Position numbers and translations under genes: made by a program. From Labrenzia sp. R4_2 (GTDB taxonomy: Bacteria > Pseudomonadota > Alphaproteobacteria > Rhizobiales > Stappiaceae), in assembly GCF_017743865.1 (NCBI RefSeq), contig NZ_JAGHRJ010000004.1, positions 124,001 to 188,000 of the forward strand: DNA of 64,000 nt, given 5' to 3'. Numbering within the stretch: position 1 is the first letter of the stretch; the number at the start of each line of letters is the position of its first letter. A model generated the notes under the pieces. The model searched no databases. It worked only from the letters and a program-made list of their open reading frames with translations, and was not told the origin of the DNA. Below, piece by piece: positions 41,793 to 50,499 of the stretch.

Positions 41793-42803
41793 GTGTCAGA
41801 TACTCCACTCCTTAAAGTCTCCGACCTCATCGTCGAGTTTCCAACCCGCAATGGCGTGTTGCGTCCCGTCGACCGGGTCGGGTTCGAAGTGCGCGCTGGC
41901 GAGATCCTGGGTCTCGTTGGTGAAAGCGGCGCCGGCAAATCCATGTGCGGTTCCGCAATCATCGGCCTGATTGATCGTCCTGGCCGGATCAGCGGCGGTG
42001 AAATTCACCTTGATGGTGAGCGCATCGACAATCTTCCCGAAGAGCGCATGCGCCGCATACGGGGCAAGAAGATCGCGATGGTCTTCCAGGACCCGCTAAC
42101 CAGCCTCAATCCGTTGATGACAGTCGGCCAACAGCTGATCCAGACCATCCGGACCCACCTCCCCCTCTCGCAAAACGATGCTCGAGCGAAGGCCATTGCG
42201 CTGCTTGAAGAAGTAGGCATTCCAGCTGCGGCGACACGGATTGACGCTTACCCGCACCAATTCTCTGGTGGTATGCGCCAGCGCGTGGTGATTTCACTCG
42301 CACTGGCGGCGGAGCCGGAACTCATCATTGCGGACGAACCAACGACAGCGCTTGATGTATCCGTTCAAGCGCAGATCATGGCGCTGCTCAAGCGCCTCTG
42401 CCGGGAACGTGGAACCGCAGTTATTCTGATCACGCACGACATGGGCGTGATCGCGGAAACAACAGACCGCGTTGCTGTTCTTTACGCGGGCCGGATTGCG
42501 GAAATCGGGCCGACCCGGAATGTTTTGAGTGCGCCATCGCACCCCTACACTGTCGGCTTGATGGCCTCCACACCATCGACAACCGGATCGTTGCAAACGC
42601 TCAGCCAAATCCCGGGCTCCATGCCGAACCTTCGGGCCATTCCGAAAGGTTGCGCGTTTAATCAGCGGTGCACCAAAGCCATTTCGGCCTGTTTCAACGA
42701 CATTCCGGTTCTCGAACCCGTGAATGGCAGTGAAGTCGCCTGCTGGCTCTACGACCCGGCCTACAAACAAATCGAAAAAGAAATCTCCGGAGCGTCTGAA
42801 TGA
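41793..42803 (+). CDS. Peptide-type ABC transporter ATP-binding protein (DppD-like)
   Basis: A 336-residue ATPase beginning with GTG at 41793, four bases after the DppC-like stop. Walker [11 protein letters not shown]-loop [13 protein letters not shown], signature FSGGMRQR, Walker [13 protein letters not shown]. The C-terminal oligopeptide extension is present, with [11 protein letters not shown] and a further Cys ([14 protein letters not shown]), the Fe-S/cysteine cluster region of the family. Stop overlaps the next start (ATGA). Confidence 0.92.
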   Translation: MSDTPLLKVSDLIVEFPTRNGVLRPVDRVGFEVRAGEILGLVGESGAGKSMCGSAIIGLIDRPGRISGGEIHLDGERIDNLPEERMRRIRGKKIAMVFQDPLTSLNPLMTVGQQLIQTIRTHLPLSQNDARAKAIALLEEVGIPAAATRIDAYPHQFSGGMRQRVVISLALAAEPELIIADEPTTALDVSVQAQIMALLKRLCRERGTAVILITHDMGVIAETTDRVAVLYAGRIAEIGPTRNVLSAPSHPYTVGLMASTPSTTGSLQTLSQIPGSMPNLRAIPKGCAFNQRCTKAISACFNDIPVLEPVNGSEVACWLYDPAYKQIEKEISGASE

Positions 42804-43795
42804 CCGGCGACACCCCTTTGATCAGTGCGCGGAGCCTGGGCGCAGTTTTTGACGTGTCCAAGCCATGGCTGAACCGGATGCTGGCGATGGAATCCAAGCG
42901 ATTTCTGACGGCAGTCGACACCGTTGATTTCGACATTCCGAAGGGCAAGACGTTTGCTCTGGTAGGTGAGAGTGGATCGGGCAAATCAACCATTGGCCGG
43001 ATGATCGTTGGTCTTCAAAAGCCGACCAGCGGTCAGGTCCTGATCGACGGGGAAGATTTCTTCGCCATCAAGGATCAGAAGCGCAAGCTGGCCATGCGCC
43101 GCCGCATCCAGATGATCTTCCAGAGCCCCTACGCCTCACTCAACCCGCGCTGGCGTGTCCGTCATATCATCGGTGAACCGATCCGGGCCTTTGAGCTGAT
43201 GCCAGCAAGCGAAGTCGACAAACGGGTCGCGGAGTTGCTTGATCAGGTGGGTCTCGCGAAGTCCGATGGCGAGAAGTTCCCGCACGAGTTTTCCGGCGGC
43301 CAGCGGCAGCGGATCGCGATCGCGCGAGCGCTTGCATCCAATCCGGAATTCATCGTCTGCGATGAACCGACCTCCGCGCTTGATGTGTCCGTGCAAAGTC
43401 AGGTCTTGAACCTGATGAAGACATTGCAGCGGGAACTCGGCCTGACCTACCTCTTCATCAGTCACGATCTTTCCGTGATCCGGTACATGGCCGATGAAAT
43501 CGGTGTCTTGTATCTTGGCCGGCTGGTCGAAGTTGCGGACCGTGACTCGCTATTCGAAAATCCGCGTCATCCCTACACGCGCATGCTTATGGATGCCGCT
43601 CCGCACATCGACGCTTTTGGGCGGACCGCGGAGATTGTGTCCGGTGAAATTCCGGATCCGATCAACAAACCTTCGGGGTGCAGTTTCCATCCCCGGTGCA
43701 CATTGACCGAAGATCGCTGCCGTCAGGAACGTCCGGCAGTGCGCGAGTTCGACAATGGCAAGGCCAAAGTCGCTTGCCACCTCTGCACCGCTTAA
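42800..43795 (+). CDS. Peptide-type ABC transporter ATP-binding protein (DppF-like)
   Basis: A 331-residue ATPase with Walker A GESGSGKST, Q-loop IFQSPYASLNPRW, signature FSGGQRQR, Walker B IVCDEPTSALDV and the C-terminal oligo_HPY extension (GCSFHPRCTLTEDRCRQERPAV). Completes an SBP-permease-permease-ATPase-ATPase system. Substrate could be a peptide, opine or similar compound. Confidence 0.92.
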   Translation: MTGDTPLISARSLGAVFDVSKPWLNRMLAMESKRFLTAVDTVDFDIPKGKTFALVGESGSGKSTIGRMIVGLQKPTSGQVLIDGEDFFAIKDQKRKLAMRRRIQMIFQSPYASLNPRWRVRHIIGEPIRAFELMPASEVDKRVAELLDQVGLAKSDGEKFPHEFSGGQRQRIAIARALASNPEFIVCDEPTSALDVSVQSQVLNLMKTLQRELGLTYLFISHDLSVIRYMADEIGVLYLGRLVEVADRDSLFENPRHPYTRMLMDAAPHIDAFGRTAEIVSGEIPDPINKPSGCSFHPRCTLTEDRCRQERPAVREFDNGKAKVACHLCTA

Positions 43796-43878
43796 CTTGC
43801 ATAGGCCTTCGCATTCCGTTTTCTTGAGAGTTAAGCTGTTTTTCAGCTAATCTATCCTCCAAGCAGAATGACGAAGGC

Positions 43879-44541
43879 CTGATCATTCAATCTGACGCAC
43901 ACAACCAACCCGTAACGAAGAGACCGCTTCAGCAGAAAAGAAGCGAGGCAACCCGCACCAAAATTTTGAATGCTGCGGTCGAGGTTCTCATCGAACTGGG
44001 CCTTTCCAAAACAACAACTTTGGAAGTCCAAAAACGCGCTGGTGTCAGTCGTGGCGCGTTTCTGCACCATTTCCCAACACACGCCGGTCTGTTGTCCATG
44101 ACGATCAGCCGGTTGATAGAACTCAATGAGAACGCGGTGTGGAGCGAAGCTGAAAAGCTCAAAGATATAGCCGACCCACTGACAAGATCCGTACGCACAC
44201 TGGCCAACGCCTACGCACATCCTTCCTTTGTTGCAGAACTCGAACTCTGGATTGCCGCCCGTGCGGACCCAGCACTCCGCACCGCTCTCAGATCTGTCGA
44301 ACAAGATGCCATTACAGACCGCGATCGCGTTCTCACACAGCTTTTTAAGGGTCTGCTTGATCAGCCAGGAGCCGAGAAGGCAATCGGTTTGACGATTGAA
44401 TTTATCCGGGGCCTTACCATCTCTTCCCTGCTTAGGAATGACCAGACCCTCCGCAATCGGTTGATCGAAGACTGGATCGAGACCCTCAGAAACCTGCTGG
44501 CTGCAAATCGCACATGGCCGGTTAGACCCAAAACGAAATAA
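43879..44541 (+). CDS. TetR-family transcriptional regulator with unusual start
   Basis: A TetR repressor whose HTH reads [41 protein letters not shown]. The first in-frame ATG/GTG/TTG is a TTG at 43966, which falls inside HTH helix 1; clear coding similarity ([12 protein letters not shown]) continues upstream to about 43885. The true start must be a rare codon (CTG 43879 or ATT 43885, near AAGG) or an upstream ATG displaced by a frameshift: the ATG at 43867 is out of frame. A 9-bp inverted repeat (43803-43811 with 43872-43880) covers this region. A perfect 22-bp palindrome at its 3' end is the probable operator for the downstream enoyl-CoA hydratase-family gene. Confidence 0.8.
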   Translation: MIIQSDAHNQPVTKRPLQQKRSEATRTKILNAAVEVLIELGLSKTTTLEVQKRAGVSRGAFLHHFPTHAGLLSMTISRLIELNENAVWSEAEKLKDIADPLTRSVRTLANAYAHPSFVAELELWIAARADPALRTALRSVEQDAITDRDRVLTQLFKGLLDQPGAEKAIGLTIEFIRGLTISSLLRNDQTLRNRLIEDWIETLRNLLAANRTWPVRPKTK

Positions 44542-44561
44542 ACAGTCAACGTTGACTGTTT
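44540..44561. promoter_or_regulatory. Perfect 22-bp palindrome, probable TetR operator
   Basis: AAACAGTCAAC / GTTGACTGTTT, an uninterrupted 22-bp palindrome overlapping the TetR stop codon and 53 bp before the enoyl-CoA hydratase-family start. Followed by TTATC, so it might also act as a weak terminator. Confidence 0.75.
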
Positions 44562-44614
44562 TTATCTCAGTTGCAAATATGAAACCTGCTCTACGGTCTT
44601 GGGAGGAGGATTAC

Positions 44615-45520
44615 ATGCCCGCGTTTTCGACACTGAGTATTGAGCTGTGTCCGGGAAATGAACGTGTTGCCAGGCTGCTGTTGAACCGGCCGGAGCGGTT
44701 CAATGCAATCAACGATGACACCCCCCGGGAAATCCGCGCTGCTGTCGAGTGGGCTGAGAGTAACAAGGACGTCCATGTCGTTATTGTTGAGGGCGCAGGC
44801 AAGGGCTTTTGCGGTGGCTACGATCTGACACACTATGCTGAAAATGAAGTCGACCACCCCTGTCAGCAGGAAAGCGATCCCTGGGATCCGATGGTCGATT
44901 ATACGGTGATGAAGCGGAACACAGAAGACTTCATGTCGCTTTGGCGCTGCAGAAAGCCGACGATTGCCAAGGTCCACGGCGCCGCCGTTGCCGGTGGCAG
45001 CGACATCGCACTGTGTTGCGATTTGCTGGTCATGGCAGAGGACGCCCGCATCGGGTATATGCCGACCCGCGTCTGGGGATGCCCGACCACCGCGATGTGG
45101 ACTTACCGACTTGGTCCCGCACGAGCCAAACAGTTGATGTTCACCGGGGACCTGATCACAGGCACAACGGCTGCCGAGTGGGGACTGGCCAACATTACGT
45201 GTCCGGCAAGTGAGTTGGATGAAAAAACAAACGCGCTTGCAGCGCGGATCGCAGGCGTTCCATCCGGCCACCTTGCCATGCACAAGATGGTCGTCAATCA
45301 GATCATGCTGACCATGGGACTTGAACAAGCTCAGATGTCGGCAACGATCTTTGACGGCATCACCCGGCACAATCCGGAAGGCCTGTGGTTCCGGCGCTAC
45401 GCGCAAACAGAAGGTTTCAAGGCGGCAATCGAATGGCGTGACAGCGGCCGCCCAATCCCCGAGGGCGATGAAGCCCGAGCGCTCATCCGTGAAATGGACG
45501 AAAAACTAAAGACCCGATAG
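44615..45520 (+). CDS. Enoyl-CoA hydratase/isomerase (crotonase) family protein
   Basis: A 301-residue crotonase-fold enzyme. The oxyanion-hole segments are visible: [21 protein letters not shown] (first) and [26 protein letters not shown] (second). The usual hydratase glutamates in the second helix region are not evident ([11 protein letters not shown] instead of PExxxG), so hydration of an enoyl-CoA is not certain; isomerase, hydrolase or dehalogenase activity is possible. ATG at 44615 has a very strong ribosome-binding site (GGAGGAGGA). Apparently controlled by the preceding TetR protein through the palindrome between them, as in acyl-CoA-responsive systems. Confidence 0.85.
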   Translation: MPAFSTLSIELCPGNERVARLLLNRPERFNAINDDTPREIRAAVEWAESNKDVHVVIVEGAGKGFCGGYDLTHYAENEVDHPCQQESDPWDPMVDYTVMKRNTEDFMSLWRCRKPTIAKVHGAAVAGGSDIALCCDLLVMAEDARIGYMPTRVWGCPTTAMWTYRLGPARAKQLMFTGDLITGTTAAEWGLANITCPASELDEKTNALAARIAGVPSGHLAMHKMVVNQIMLTMGLEQAQMSATIFDGITRHNPEGLWFRRYAQTEGFKAAIEWRDSGRPIPEGDEARALIREMDEKLKTR

Positions 45521-45530
45521 CCGACCTGGT

Positions 45531-46628
45531 TCAACGTGCTCCAATTGGCAAGGTGAACGTCCAAGAGGCGCGTTTGGCGGCCGCCGGGATCGCGGGATAA
45601 GGCGCAGCACGTTGCACGGACTTGAGGGCTGCCTGGTCGAACGTTTTGTTTCCAGAAGATCTGACAAGACGCACGCCAGTTACACCGCCATTGGCTTTAA
45701 CCGTGAAACGGACGTGTGCGTCCTTGGCCAACCGCCCAAGGCTGCGCGGCGTGCGTACGGAGCGCAGCACCTTGCGATGGACCTTGGCCGGATAGTTGGT
45801 GACCTCGGAATTCCCGGCAGCCTTTGCTTTCCCTTTGCGCGCTGATCCCCCCTCTTGCGCCGTTCGATTGGATTGCCCCCCCGCACCTGCACGGCGTGCC
45901 GTATGCGCCTTTTCCTTTTTCTTTTTCGTAGATCTTTCTGCTGCTTGCTTTGCAGGCATTTTCTGTGCCTTGGCAACCTGCGTCTTTGGCGGCGAAGGTT
46001 TCCGACGGGGCGATGCAACAACGGTTTCAGAGGGCTCAACCGGCTTTGCCAGTTCCGCCGGAGTTACCACCTCGAGTACCGGATCAACTTCCTTTATGGT
46101 CTGCGTGTCGTTTGCCGGGACCGCTTTGACAGGGTCCTTTGGAACCGTTGCAACATGGTTCTGTGGCGGCTCTGCCTCCGGGGCGACAGCATCGGCCGGC
46201 GACTTTGCGCGAGCAGGTTCCTCGGTGATTTCAGCAACGGATTTCTGTTCTGTCACCGCTTGAAAGCTGCCATTTACTTCTGCGATCGGAACGGCCTCTG
46301 CTGCTGGTGCACTATCAACTGGCGATGCTGGCGCTATCTCCGGCACGGAAACAGGTTCAGGCGGTTGTACGACCTCAGATACGGGGACAGGCTGAACCGG
46401 AGCTGCCTTTTCGACTGCTGATTCGGCCGTTGGAGAGGCTTCTGCTTGCGGCGTTGAACCTGCTGAGATTGTGCTAAAGGGAGCGTTCCCAAGCGTGATC
46501 GTGATCGTCTCGCCTGCCCCGGCAACCTCTAATTCGGGTTTGGCCTTGAGTGTCAGGGCGACGGCACCGACATGAACTGCAAGTGAAACACAGATGGCTA
46601 GCCCGAGTGCGTTTCGGAATGAGCTCAT
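45531..46628 (-). CDS. tonB: TonB-family energy transducer
   Basis: A 365-residue TonB-like protein: one N-terminal membrane anchor (NALGLAICVSLAVHVGAVAL), a very long Pro/Ala/Glu/Val-rich periplasmic spacer (about residues 50-270) and a C-terminal TonB domain (VRFTVKANGGVTGVRLVRSSG, KSVQRAAPYPAIP). It delivers proton-motive energy to an outer-membrane receptor. Its start overlaps the second exbD gene by 4 bp; last gene of the haem receptor operon, hence dedicated to haem uptake. Confidence 0.9.
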   Translation of the reverse strand: MSSFRNALGLAICVSLAVHVGAVALTLKAKPELEVAGAGETITITLGNAPFSTISAGSTPQAEASPTAESAVEKAAPVQPVPVSEVVQPPEPVSVPEIAPASPVDSAPAAEAVPIAEVNGSFQAVTEQKSVAEITEEPARAKSPADAVAPEAEPPQNHVATVPKDPVKAVPANDTQTIKEVDPVLEVVTPAELAKPVEPSETVVASPRRKPSPPKTQVAKAQKMPAKQAAERSTKKKKEKAHTARRAGAGGQSNRTAQEGGSARKGKAKAAGNSEVTNYPAKVHRKVLRSVRTPRSLGRLAKDAHVRFTVKANGGVTGVRLVRSSGNKTFDQAALKSVQRAAPYPAIPAAAKRASWTFTLPIGAR

Positions 46629-47017
46629 GGGTCTGCCTTGCGGGTTACAATCACCACCTTGCGCGCTCCGGCAGCATAGAGTGCCGCGACATGGTTGAGC
46701 AGTTTATCGGCTGGCAATGCCGCATCTGCGCCCAAACGCACAATCCCATCTCTGGTCGGGGTCTGGCGCCCCAGAAATTCTTCTGCAGTGATCTCCTCGT
46801 CTCGGTAAACCAGAAGTCCATCGGCCCGAGCGTAAAGCGCATCAGGCGGCGGCAAAGGCGGCGCCTTCTCAGACTTTGCCAGGTCGACTTGCCCGTCCAG
46901 AGGCGGTGCCAATTGTCCGGCGACCAGAAAGAAGATCAGCATCAAAAACACGATGTTGATCAATGAGATCGTGGTCTCAAGCGGTCGCTTCTCGGATTTC
47001 CGGGGCAGTGTGATCAT
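46625..47017 (-). CDS. exbD: ExbD/TolR-family protein (second copy)
   Basis: A 130-residue ExbD-like subunit: a short cytoplasmic N-terminus, one membrane helix (ISLINIVFLMLIFFLVAGQL, where the proton-carrying Asp of ExbD is replaced by Asn: family reads PLVDVxFLLL, here SLINIVFLML) and a periplasmic domain ending in KVVIVTRKADP. Coupled by 4-bp overlaps to genes on both sides. The missing Asp suggests a structural partner of the first ExbD rather than a proton-conducting subunit. Confidence 0.88.
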   Translation of the reverse strand: MITLPRKSEKRPLETTISLINIVFLMLIFFLVAGQLAPPLDGQVDLAKSEKAPPLPPPDALYARADGLLVYRDEEITAEEFLGRQTPTRDGIVRLGADAALPADKLLNHVAALYAAGARKVVIVTRKADP

Positions 47018-47400
47018 TTGGGCCCTGTAACAGTGACGTTCAGCCCGGACACCGATTTCAAGTCCGACATGACCGTAACAAGCCGCTGCGTGCTGCTCGA
47101 TCCTTGAATGTAAACAAGAAGGTTGTCGTTGCCGCTCTCAGTGAGAGCAGAGACTTTAGCTGCAAGATCGTCTTGCGCGACAACTGTCCCATTGAGACGC
47201 AAACGGTCCGGCTCGACTGTCAAAATCGCCTTTAGCAAGGCCTTCGATCCGCCTGCAGCTGCAGGCGCACCAATTTCCACTTGCCCAAACTGCGTGAAGG
47301 TCGATGACAGCATGAAGAACAACAGCAAGAGGAAAATCACGTCCACCAAGGGAGTGAGCGAGATTGCGCGGTGTTTTTTGGGAAGCGGTTCAACGCGCAT
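47014..47400 (-). CDS. exbD: ExbD/TolR-family protein (first copy)
   Basis: A 128-residue ExbD subunit with the conserved membrane aspartate in SLTPLVDVIFLLLLFFM and a periplasmic domain (ILTVEPDRLRLNG, ERLVTVMSDL-like end). The ATG at 47400 is chosen because the conserved RAISLTPLVD helix follows about 10 residues later. Overlaps the exbB end by 11 bp. Forms the proton-driven motor with ExbB. Confidence 0.88.
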   Translation of the reverse strand: MRVEPLPKKHRAISLTPLVDVIFLLLLFFMLSSTFTQFGQVEIGAPAAAGGSKALLKAILTVEPDRLRLNGTVVAQDDLAAKVSALTESGNDNLLVYIQGSSSTQRLVTVMSDLKSVSGLNVTVTGPK

Positions 47401-48079
47401 AGGAGAGCGCAGCTCCTGCCGGCAGACCTTCCGATTGCTCAATACCGCGATCTATGGAGGGCAGAAGCAAGGCGGATGTCAGTGTCTCAATCGCGACCCG
47501 TTCTGCTTCAAGCCGTCCCTCCAGCCAAGTCACAACCAGCGACACGGGCATTGCAACGGCGAGCCCGGCTGCCGTGGTCATGAGGGCAACCCAAATTCCA
47601 CCGGCAAGCGCGGATGGGTCAACGTTGCTACCCGCAGATTGCAATGCTTGAAAGGCCTCGATCATGCCAAGCACCGTCCCGAATAGACCAATGAGTGGTG
47701 CGACTTGCGCAATGGCCTCAAGGGCACGAACACCCTTTGCAAAGTGGTGCAAGTCGCCAGCCGCCTGGACCCCGACCCGCTCCTCTATTTCCGATTTGCT
47801 GTTCCGGCTTTCCAGGAGCTTACAGGCAGTCAGGACAGCCTTGTCAGCTGCACTTTTCGGCATACCGATCGCCGCGAGTGCGTCCCCTGGCCTGTGTGCC
47901 AACCAAAGCTTTACCCCTGTCTTGGCGCGGCGGCTTGACCCGACACCCAAAGCCAAAAACTCAAACGCTTTGACCAGGATTAATGCCAATGCGATCACAG
48001 ACAATCCAGCAATAACGGTAACCACGGGCCCGCCAAGCTGAAGAAACGATGCGATTTGATGTGTTAGTTCTGAGATCAT
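47390..48079 (-). CDS. exbB: MotA/TolQ/ExbB proton channel family protein
   Basis: A 229-residue ExbB: an N-terminal helix (GGPVVTVIAGLSVIALALILVKAFEFLAL), a cytoplasmic region and the diagnostic final pair VRALEAIAQVAPLIGLFGTVLGMIEAFQAL and LAGGIWVALMTTAAGLAVAMPVSLV. ATG at 48079 with AAAGG upstream; an upstream open frame to 48160 crosses the intercistronic hairpin. Works with the two ExbD proteins and TonB. Confidence 0.92.
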   Translation of the reverse strand: MISELTHQIASFLQLGGPVVTVIAGLSVIALALILVKAFEFLALGVGSSRRAKTGVKLWLAHRPGDALAAIGMPKSAADKAVLTACKLLESRNSKSEIEERVGVQAAGDLHHFAKGVRALEAIAQVAPLIGLFGTVLGMIEAFQALQSAGSNVDPSALAGGIWVALMTTAAGLAVAMPVSLVVTWLEGRLEAERVAIETLTSALLLPSIDRGIEQSEGLPAGAALSYAR

Positions 48080-48103
48080 GCCGTCAACCTTTCTAGAGTG
48101 AGC

Positions 48104-48153
48104 CCAGCTCAGCATCTTCCGCAACAATTCGTCGACCGGAGATGCTGAGCTGG
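48104..48153 (-). terminator. Hairpin between hmuR and exbB
   Basis: 14-bp arms (CCAGCTCAGCATCT at 48104-48117 and its complement at 48140-48153) with a 22-nt loop, 13 bp after the receptor stop. No U run, so probably an attenuating or mRNA-stabilising structure that raises receptor mRNA over motor mRNA. Confidence 0.6.
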
Positions 48154-48165
48154 CCAACAATTACC

Positions 48166-50238
48166 TCACCAGCTGATTTCCTTGTTCAGGGTGAGTTTGA
48201 AGGTCCGGCCGCGGCCTCTGTCGCCGGCCAGATTGTTTTGGTAAGACTTGTCAAAGATGTTCTCGACCGCCGCCCGCAACTCCATGCCGGCGAAGTTACC
48301 TTCCTGGGGCTTCCAGCTGGCGAAGGCATCGTGAACGGCATAGCCGGCAAAGGGCCCTGCGGTCGCGCCTGTGTCGATGCTCGCGGCAAAAAGGCCGCGC
48401 CATCCAAAATCAAGATCATACTGCGGCACACGTCCGCCCAGCGTCACGGCAAGCGTGTCAGCCGGAATGGACGTCAGCGTTTCGCCGGTAGCCTTGTCTT
48501 CACCCCGGACAATGCTGAAGGCGACGGTGCTGTAAACGTACTCGGAGTTATAGGCCGCCTCCATCTCGACACCATAGATCTCTGCCTCATCGATATTGAC
48601 GTAGTAGCGGACCGGCCTGGTCTGGCCCCGGTCGGGATTGGTCGAAATAAGGTCTTTCAGGTCATTGTAGAAGGCCGTGGTCTTCAGCTGCAGACCGTCG
48701 CCGTCCTGAACGAGATCATAGGCTGACACGGAAAACCCGGCTTCAACGGCGTTCGACTGTTCCTTATCAAGATTCAGACTCGCAAGCCGGCCGCCCGGAT
48801 ACGTGCTTGTGGCACTGGATGTGGAGAACATCTCATCCAAAGTCGGAGCACGTTCGGTATGGGCAACCGATCCGAAAATGGAGAACGTGTCGTTGAACTT
48901 GTAAAGCGCAGCAAGTTTTGGCGAGAAAGCAACCTCGGACTGATCCGACGCGCCTTCAATCATACTATCTGGCGACAGATTGATCGAATCCACGCGGACA
49001 CCAGGAATGAGGGTCAACCGGTCCTGCCAAATGAATTCGTCCTGTACGTAAACCCCAAACTTGGTATCTGTGCCTTCCGGATGAAATCCGATGGCACCGC
49101 TTCTCGTCTGTGCCGTGCGCTCTTGATAAGAGAGCTGGGTCCCGACAGTCAGGAAGTTCTCAAAGGCTGATCCGGAATGCTCGAATGTGTTCTCGACCTT
49201 TCCCTGCCAGGTACGATAACCGTACTTTCCATCTTCAAAGAGCTGAGATGGTGAGAACGCCCCGAGCGACGAGTTTTTCTGCTCAACTTGTGTATCCGAA
49301 AACGACAGGTTCACAGCTAAGTCGAGATAGGGATTGTCGCTCGCCGGATTTTCATAGTTCAGGACAACAGTCTGGTCAGTGATATCCCGATCGATCGTAC
49401 CGAAACCCGCAGTATTGGTTTGTGAGTATTGGGTATCGTCGGCGTCGCTTTGCCAGCGTTGGTAAGACAAGCGGACAGCCTGTTCCTTATCCTCGCCGAA
49501 ATGGTGGACAACCTTGGCCAGACCAGAGAACGAAGAAAACGCAGATCCTGGGATTTCAATCCCGTGCCCATCTTCAATGTCATTCGACTTGCGGAAGAGG
49601 CCATTCACCAGAAACTCAGTGTTTTCTGAAAGGCGCACCGCGCCAACAGCCGAGGTCATGAAGCCCCACTTGTTGGAGTCGTACATGCCCTTCAGCCGCA
49701 AGACAGCTATATCTTCCGGTTTCAGAAAGTCGCTCGGATCCTTGGTGGTGAAGTTGATCACGCCACCCAGTGCGCCCGCACCATAGAGCGTTGATGAGGC
49801 AGGACCTCGCAACACCTCAACCTGCTTGTAGAGCTCTGGGTCGGAGAAGAAGGACCCGAGCCGGTATTGCTCGTAAAACTTGGTCGCACCATCCACGGTC
49901 ACAATGATTTTGGACTCGTCGGACGACGCGAGATCGCCGATCCCGCGAATGTTGAAAGACTGCCCGCCGATGCGATCACTGCCGATGACCGTCACGCCCG
50001 GAATATCCCGGAAAAACTCGCCGATCGTCGCTGCCTGTTCGTTGTCAATCGCGTCCTGATCCAGGACCGTCACAGCTTGCGGTGTATCAATTGCAACTTT
50101 CTCAACACCTGTTCCAAGAACGATACGCTGGAGTGGCGTTGCCACTTCATCTTGTGCGAACGCCGCCCCACCAAAAGCAAACATCCACAGTGCAACACCG
50201 CCCAATAGATCGGCGCGAAGGGTATTTCTGAGCCCCAT
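48166..50238 (-). CDS. hmuR: TonB-dependent haem/haemoglobin receptor
   Basis: A 690-residue outer-membrane receptor. Signal peptide at the start (ALWMFAFGGAAFAQ); plug domain with AVTVLDQDAIDNEQAATIGEFFRDIPGVTV, NIRG and RGPASSTLYGAGALGGVINFTTKDP; a C-terminal beta-barrel ending in aromatic-poor FKLTLNKEISW with terminal Trp. TERAPTLDEMF corresponds to the FRAP region of haem receptors. The ATG at 50238 has TTGGAG upstream and starts the signal peptide. Heads hmuR-exbB-exbD-exbD-tonB and is divergent from the haem ABC operon, with TGA-N9-TCA boxes between. Confidence 0.92.
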   Translation of the reverse strand: MGLRNTLRADLLGGVALWMFAFGGAAFAQDEVATPLQRIVLGTGVEKVAIDTPQAVTVLDQDAIDNEQAATIGEFFRDIPGVTVIGSDRIGGQSFNIRGIGDLASSDESKIIVTVDGATKFYEQYRLGSFFSDPELYKQVEVLRGPASSTLYGAGALGGVINFTTKDPSDFLKPEDIAVLRLKGMYDSNKWGFMTSAVGAVRLSENTEFLVNGLFRKSNDIEDGHGIEIPGSAFSSFSGLAKVVHHFGEDKEQAVRLSYQRWQSDADDTQYSQTNTAGFGTIDRDITDQTVVLNYENPASDNPYLDLAVNLSFSDTQVEQKNSSLGAFSPSQLFEDGKYGYRTWQGKVENTFEHSGSAFENFLTVGTQLSYQERTAQTRSGAIGFHPEGTDTKFGVYVQDEFIWQDRLTLIPGVRVDSINLSPDSMIEGASDQSEVAFSPKLAALYKFNDTFSIFGSVAHTERAPTLDEMFSTSSATSTYPGGRLASLNLDKEQSNAVEAGFSVSAYDLVQDGDGLQLKTTAFYNDLKDLISTNPDRGQTRPVRYYVNIDEAEIYGVEMEAAYNSEYVYSTVAFSIVRGEDKATGETLTSIPADTLAVTLGGRVPQYDLDFGWRGLFAASIDTGATAGPFAGYAVHDAFASWKPQEGNFAGMELRAAVENIFDKSYQNNLAGDRGRGRTFKLTLNKEISW

Positions 50239-50302
50239 AAATTTCTCCAAGAGTGCGCGTTTTCGCGTCCTTTTTGCTGTCTGCCAAACAGCATTTTTAA
50301 CT

Positions 50303-50317
50303 TGAGTCAGTGACTCA
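50303..50317. promoter_or_regulatory. Iron-responsive operator (RirA type), site 1
   Basis: TGAGTCA-G-TGACTCA, a perfect 15-bp palindrome of the TGA-N9-TCA form used by RirA, 65 bp upstream of the hmuR start. Regulator identity is inference. Confidence 0.65.
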
Positions 50318-50340
50318 GGTATTGCGTTCACTATAAAACA

Positions 50341-50355
50341 TGAGTAGTGGAGTCA
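50341..50355. promoter_or_regulatory. Iron-responsive operator (RirA type), site 2
   Basis: TGA-GTAGTGGAG-TCA, a second TGA-N9-TCA, 38 bp from site 1 and on the hmuS side of the divergent region. Less symmetric than site 1. Confidence 0.5.
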
Positions 50356-50499
50356 AGTATCAGACTAAGCCTGAATCGAAAAAGAACTTCTTTGGAAAGG
50401 TTCTAATTTTTGAAACAGAGACAAACACTTAGTTACGCCACCACATTCAAGACGGGCCAGATGGATCGAACGTCTATGGCAAAGAAAGAGGAAATTCAG

